Position numbers and translations under genes: made by a program. Below are positions 58,930 through 64,000 of a stretch of DNA of 64,000 nt, piece after piece. Positions within the stretch are counted from its first letter, which is position 1, and each line of letters starts with the position of its first letter. Source of the stretch: Albifimbria verrucaria (taxonomy: Eukaryota; Ascomycota; Sordariomycetes; Hypocreales; Stachybotryaceae); contig JAHREC010000030.1 of NCBI GenBank assembly GCA_020081605.1, positions 1,116,001-1,180,000 of the forward strand, given 5' to 3'. The notes beneath the pieces were generated by a model. It saw nothing but the letters and a program-made list of their open reading frames with translations. It did not search any database and had not been told where the DNA came from.

Positions 58930-61900
58930 TGGTGACCCAAGAGCGTGCAGGAAATTGTAAGGGCAGGATAGTGCGTGTAAATGACAAATACTGGAAGATT
59001 GAGGATGTTTCAAGGTAATTGACACTCATGGGGTTTTATTAGATGTTAAATGGAATTGGATGCTATCAAGGAAAGTTCATTGTGAAGAACATTCTCACAT
59101 GCTTCGGTTGAGACGTCGTACCTCGTATAAAATTTCCTAAAACGGAAAGAAATGGCGGCATCGGAAACGGCAAGACAAGCATCATTGTTAACGCCCTTGG
59201 CAAAATTTTCCACAATAGGATGAAATTTCATCACAGAAAATCAAAGCCACTGACAAAGAGAAATGCAGGTGACGAACCGAAGCAACTAATGGGGAAGTCA
59301 CCAGGTAGCTGGAGTGGTGTCGTGAACAAGTCACTGGTTCCGAAATCGTTCTCCGAAACCTATCAGGTAGAAACCCACTTTTCTCTCGATCATTCCATCG
59401 CTATGCCCTCATGTTCTCGGCTGTCTTGTCTAGATCCCGCAGGAAAAGATGCAAACATGGTTCTGAGGAAATGTTTCGGATGTTAATACGACCATGGTTT
59501 AGTAGCAACACAGCCAAACCGCAGAGCCTAACAATAATCTCGAAAAACGATGCGAACTTCCTCCAGAATCTGGACAATCTTATTTGGCTCTTACCGCATC
59601 GACCGACTTGATATTAATCCTTCATGAAATACGACAGTCTCTTGGATCGTGTTGGACAAAAGACTTGATACGAATCATGGCGATTCATACACCTCCTTGG
59701 GATAAGAAGTTGTCAGCTTTCTTCACGTCAGGCAATCCCACAGAATTTCTTTCAGCTAGCACCACTGGGCAGAATAAGGAGAAGCTGAAGGGGACGAACT
59801 ATCAAAACGCCCCATCTCAAGGCTGAAAAACTCTACCGACAAAGTCACCTCTCTTTTCGGCGTCTTTCCAGAAGCTCATCACAAAGGGGTTCATGATATT
59901 GAAGTTACGCTCAGCGTCCAAGATTTCGATACTGTCTAATGGCTTGAGGCTTCTATACAGGTAAAGTCTTGGACACTCCAATGTCCGGCCACCAGGAACT
60001 CCCGACTCTTCGTTTGTGTTTCAGTGTTAAGGGCACGAGGTCTGAAGCAAATCATGCAAGCGGCAGAATGGCTCCTCCGATAACACATGTACCAAATGAC
60101 TCGGTCGAAACATGCGAGCTAGACCTCGGTCGACAAGATCGGAATATATTATGATAAACGACATCGATACGATTAGCAGACTTGAAAGGCTGAAGAAACA
60201 GTTATCACAAAGAAAAGTTTGAAGGAAGTGTTGAACTTGGAAAAGTGCTCAACACTATAGATGAACACAAGGAAAACTGGTACACGAGGAGATCAGCCCT
60301 GCGGCCATTTAACGAACCGTTCGCACAATCCAATTTGCATCAAGCACAGACTTACCATCCGAGAATATACAGAATATTTCTACAAGGAATCATACGGGTT
60401 GCTACCTGATAACTCAGGCAAACGGCTAACAACACAAGACATAAGGAGTAATCTGTTGGTTTATCTCCGTGTCGTGTTCCTCCTCATCTGCAAACACCAC
60501 ACCATCGTCATCGCCAACATGGCAGTTCGCCGAGTAAAAGCGTCGTCCCACATCCGTTGTTCTAGAGACGCAGACTTCGTTACTTATGTTATCGATCGCC
60601 TCCATCAAACCCGATTCATCTGTCCCAGAGTCCCATCCAACCATCCTAACCTTCGATCGCGTTCGAAGCGCTCTACATACCCAAAGAAGCCGCGTACAAC
60701 CGGCCAACACCCTCAGCGGAAACGAAGAAATGTGCAATATACGAATCTCTTGCAGTCAGGACTCTAAGGTACTTATCTCCTACGCGGTCGATCAATCAAT
60801 CCTCCTCGCGCGGCCGACATTCGAGGAAATATTCTTCCCATCCAGGGACAGGACATTCTAAATTTGATTCGAGTGTGGGGGCTGCTGCATATTGCTGTTC
60901 GCATTATCGAAAGAAACCACAGTCGCTCCTCATAGGAAACAAGCCATGGCGAACCAGAACATCGAGGAGATCGATATCTTTCGCGACCAGGTAGGGGAAG
61001 AGAGGAGCAGCCGCTCACTGCCACGATCTGATTCATCACGGTCTCTCGACCGCTCAAGAGAGTCTTTGGGGATAGACCAATGAAATAGTGAGGCCAGTAA
61101 TGGAACATCTCAAGTTGACAACAGCTTAGGCACCGAACACGTACCTGACCAGAGCGCTGAGTCCTCGCAGGATTCAGCCGCCACTATTTCCGCCAGCAAC
61201 AAAGCAAGATATACGGTCAACCTTACAGGGTTCGTGCTTGTAGACCAACAGTGCAGGAGTTAGTCAAGCGTTCGCGCCAGCACTTTGAGTCATGATGATA
61301 TTTTACAGAAATTGCGTTATTGGTTCCTAAAACTCCCAAACCGTGTATCTAGAAGTCGGTTTTTGCTCTTCTCTGACTTAGCTGAACAGTCACGCATGCC
61401 TTGAGCTCTCACTGATCGAAGCAATATAATTAAATTGAGCCACGTAGCTTGTACGTTGTCAACCAAGCATTTGGTCCTACCAAAATATTTCGTCAGGGTG
61501 AATAAGTGGAAGTTGAATAGGTAGAAGCTTGGCCTACATACTGACATTGCAAGTCACTCACGCATTGAATAATGATGGAACCAGGCCGATGGATTTTGTA
61601 ATAGAGTAGTGCAAACAAATGCGCCTGTCTGTTTGCATACCTAAATGCCTGGCTGGTATGGAGAGCAGCGGCCGAGGGACGGTAGAACATGTGCTGACCT
61701 TTACTATTTATTTTGTGGAATGGTTGGTTCATATTGGCTCAAAACCACGTAACCAAATGATGGCGACTACGTCCAGTGGTATTACTTTAGGGTAGTTCGC
61801 ACTTATCCTTGTTATTGAAATGAAAATGGAAATAAGAAATAAAAAGAGACTGCTTTCCTGCTTTTCATTGAGGCTAGTAAATAATTTAGCTTATATGGTT

Positions 61901-62219
61901 GTCTTTCAACTCGTCTTTGCATGGTCACCGAAGGGGTCATATTCAGGTCCGCTCTGAATAAATTGCTTCTCCTATTTGACACTAACATCTCAATATCAAT
62001 TGATGCTTAATTTTACTTTATTTATGCTTCTCTATCGCTCCCTGCAGCCTCTGCTTTTCTTTTTACTACCCACTCACTAACCAACATGCTTAATGTTTAG
62101 GGTAGGCGACGGCATCAACACCGTTGCCGGCCCCACTTCTAACATTCGGCCCCGGATTTCGGTAATTGAGATGATACATCTGAAACATTACAACTCATTT
62201 GTTGACCCATGGTCTCTGC
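58930..62219. other. 3.3-kb stretch without a supported gene
   Basis: Short frames occur on both strands. Around 59411-59826 two overlapping plus frames read coding-like (FLQNLDNLIWLLPHRPT, then ILHEIRQSLGSCW) and might be a decayed gene, but I cannot name a family. The rest shows no structure I can explain. Confidence 0.4.
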
Positions 62220-63755
62220 TTAAGAACAGTTTCCGAATCCGAGTTGACTACAGAACCAACAGTTAGCCGTGAAAGTTTCCAAGTATTTCGATTAAATCTT
62301 GCTTACCATCCTTTGCCACAGTGAGCAGTGCTCTGGCCACAGAAACCGCTTGCTGAGCAGCAGTCACCGAAACCTGAGTCCTTGCAAGTCTTTCCGTTCT
62401 TTGCGCAAGTTCCATCGATAGAAATGCTTCCTTCGCTAGCAGTGCATGTGCCGAAGGGAGACTGGCAGCCCTTTCCGCAGTGAGCAGTGCTCTGACCACA
62501 GAAACCGCTTGCTGAGCAGCAGTCGCCGAAACCTGAGTCCTTGCAGGTCTTTCCGTTCTTTCCGCAAGTTCCGTCAATCGAAATGCTTCCCTCGTTGGCA
62601 GTGCATGTGCCGAAGGGAGATTGACAGCCCTTTCCGCAATGAGCAGTGCTCTGGCCACAGAAACCAGTGCTGCTGCAGCAATCTCCAAACTTGGAGCCCT
62701 TGCAGGTCTTGCCGTTAGCACCACATGTACCGTCAACACTGACGTCTTCAGATTGACGTTTGGTCACAGTAGTGCAGCTACCGAAGGTGCTCTGGCAGCC
62801 CTTGCCGCAATGAGCGCTGGACAAGCCACAGAATCCGCTGCTGCTGCAGCAGTCTCCGAACTTGGAGCCCTTGCAAGTCTTGCCGTTGGCACCACAGGTA
62901 CCGTCAATAGAAACATTATCAGACGAGCCATCACAGGTTCCGAAAGTCAACTGGCAGCCCTTTCCGCAGTGAGACTTGCTAGCACCACAGAAGCCCGATG
63001 GTGAACAGCAGTCGCCGAAACCCGAGCCCTTGCAAGTCTTACCATTCTTTCCGCAAGTTCCGTCGACACTGATGTTTTCGGCCTGTGTCGCAGTTCTAGA
63101 CTGCAGTTTGGTGCTGGTAGTGCATGTGCCGAAGGTGCTTTGGCAGCCCTTGCCGCAATGAGCGCTGGACAAGCCACAGAATCCGCCGCTGCTGCAGCAG
63201 TCACCGAACTTGGAGCCCTTGCAGGTCTTGCCGTTGGCACCACAGGTACCGTCGTTGCTAACATTGCTTGTCACAGTACATTTGCCAAAGGAGTTTTGGC
63301 AACCGATTCCACAGTGGGCCGGAGTACTGCCACACCACCCTCCGGAGCTGCAGCAACCGCCAAAGGCGAACCGGCACAAGTGAACTGGTTAACGCCACCA
63401 CAGGAGCCATCTGGGGACTGGCTACCGGGACCGGGAGCAGGGATAGGAGTGTCACAATTTCCGAATAGAGGTTGGCTAGAGATAAAAGACAATCCTTGTC
63501 AGTAATGGAGGCACATTTGATTGGATGAATGTTCACAACTAACCAGCCAGCTCCACACTCGGTGTTAGAGCGACCACAGATTCCACTAGCCGAGCAGCAA
63601 GCGCCCCAAGCTGGATCGCAAATTCGTCCTACTTCAGGGCCACAAGTGCCGTCCTCACTTATAACACCCGTTGTCCACGATGGCGAGGAAGTGGTTGTGG
63701 TGGACTGACACCATGCCAGCGTCGGCAACAAACAGAGTAACGTAAACTGCTTCAT
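62220..63755 (-). CDS. Secreted protein with eight hevein-type chitin-binding (CBM18) domains
   Basis: A signal peptide (MKQFTLLCLLPTLAWCQ) starts at 63755. Eight tandem hevein-like domains follow. Each has DGTCG, GKTCK, FGDCCS, SGFCG, HCGKGC and a closing FGTC, i.e. eight Cys. Introns at 63476-63543 (completes GAGC-QPLFGNC) and 62248-62306 (completes GKGC-QLGFGNC) close the first and last domains and show the stop to be at 62220. A frame break near 63363 (one C) gives AGSPFGGCCSSGGW. Domains 3-8 are very alike, with DNA repeats visible. Such proteins bind chitin, shielding the wall or hiding chitin fragments from plant or insect hosts. There is no catalytic domain, so it is a lectin-like effector candidate of about 450 residues. 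Confidence 0.9.
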
Positions 63756-64000
63756 CTTGAGAGCTGGATCCTGTCAAAGTCTTTGCGAGTTGTGTAGTCC
63801 CAACGAATAACACCTGGACTTATAGCAATGACATAGTAGAATATATAGTCCGGAGAAAAACCCACGAGTGTAAACATGATCAGTTCAACATGCAGTGGCG
63901 AACCAAACCCAATCGCGTTAAATGCTGTCATACTGTCATCCCAATGGCTGTGACTCCTCCTATTGTCTCCATTCATGCCGGAGGCCGTTGGTCCATATGG
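63756..64000. other. Upstream flank of the CBM18 gene
   Basis: No gene is recognised; the promoter should lie here. Confidence 0.4.

Noticed and set aside
62303..63379. Regularly spaced repeats that resemble an array
   Set aside because: They are the DNA of tandem chitin-binding domains in one open frame, not a CRISPR, which is also not expected in a fungus.

Overview
The window is nuclear DNA of a filamentous ascomycete. Genes carry short GT-AG introns of about 47-120 nt, several with a CTAAC-like branch site. The gene families are fungal: HET, NB-ARC/TPR NLR, Clr5, DUF3632, Zn2Cys6 regulators, CBM18 lectins and SRPK-like kinases. The order Hypocreales, perhaps a Trichoderma-like fungus, is my inference from protein style and not proven here. 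There is no polyketide synthase, NRPS or terpene synthase.

Layout. 0-10 kb: the tail of an amine oxidase, an ATP-grasp ligase, a HET-domain protein, a secreted type-B carboxylesterase and an aldehyde dehydrogenase. 11-20 kb: a DUF3632 protein, a small secreted RNase of the T1/F1/ribotoxin fold group, a free-standing NLR-type N-terminal protein, a secreted SMP-30-like beta-propeller and an EthD-domain protein. 20-29 kb: a gene-poor stretch, an NB-ARC-TPR NLR, and an intronless homologue of the XPB/Ssl2 helicase. 29-36 kb: a secreted GH43-like glycosidase with Ig-like domains, an Old Yellow Enzyme oxidoreductase and a Zn2Cys6 regulator. 36.9-45.3 kb: a large unknown protein, a divergently transcribed SERAC1/SesB-like lipase and an AAA ATPase. 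46.7-50.5 kb: a Clr5 protein and an SRPK-like kinase. 51-59 kb: a tRNA-Trp, a relic of a branched-chain aminotransferase gene, the intact-looking aminotransferase, a second Zn2Cys6 regulator and an MFS transporter. 62-63.8 kb: a secreted protein with eight chitin-binding (hevein, CBM18) domains.

The most interesting signal is at 36.9-42.1 kb. The lipase carries a short Gly/Asn-rich tail on its last exons, and the divergent neighbour carries a closely similar Gly/Asn motif near its N-terminus. Matching short motifs on an effector and on the neighbouring gene product are the signature of fungal amyloid-signalling cell-death pairs. Here the partner shows no NACHT or NB-ARC domain, so this could be a new kind of pair. 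HET, NLR and NLR-N genes in the same window fit a non-self-recognition neighbourhood.

A caution applies to many gene models. At least 30 reading-frame breaks can be explained by loss (rarely gain) of a single base, usually inside a run of the same base. They occur in almost every long gene, housekeeping-type enzymes included. This looks more like homopolymer sequencing error than decay, so I annotated most of these loci as single CDSs and noted the breaks.
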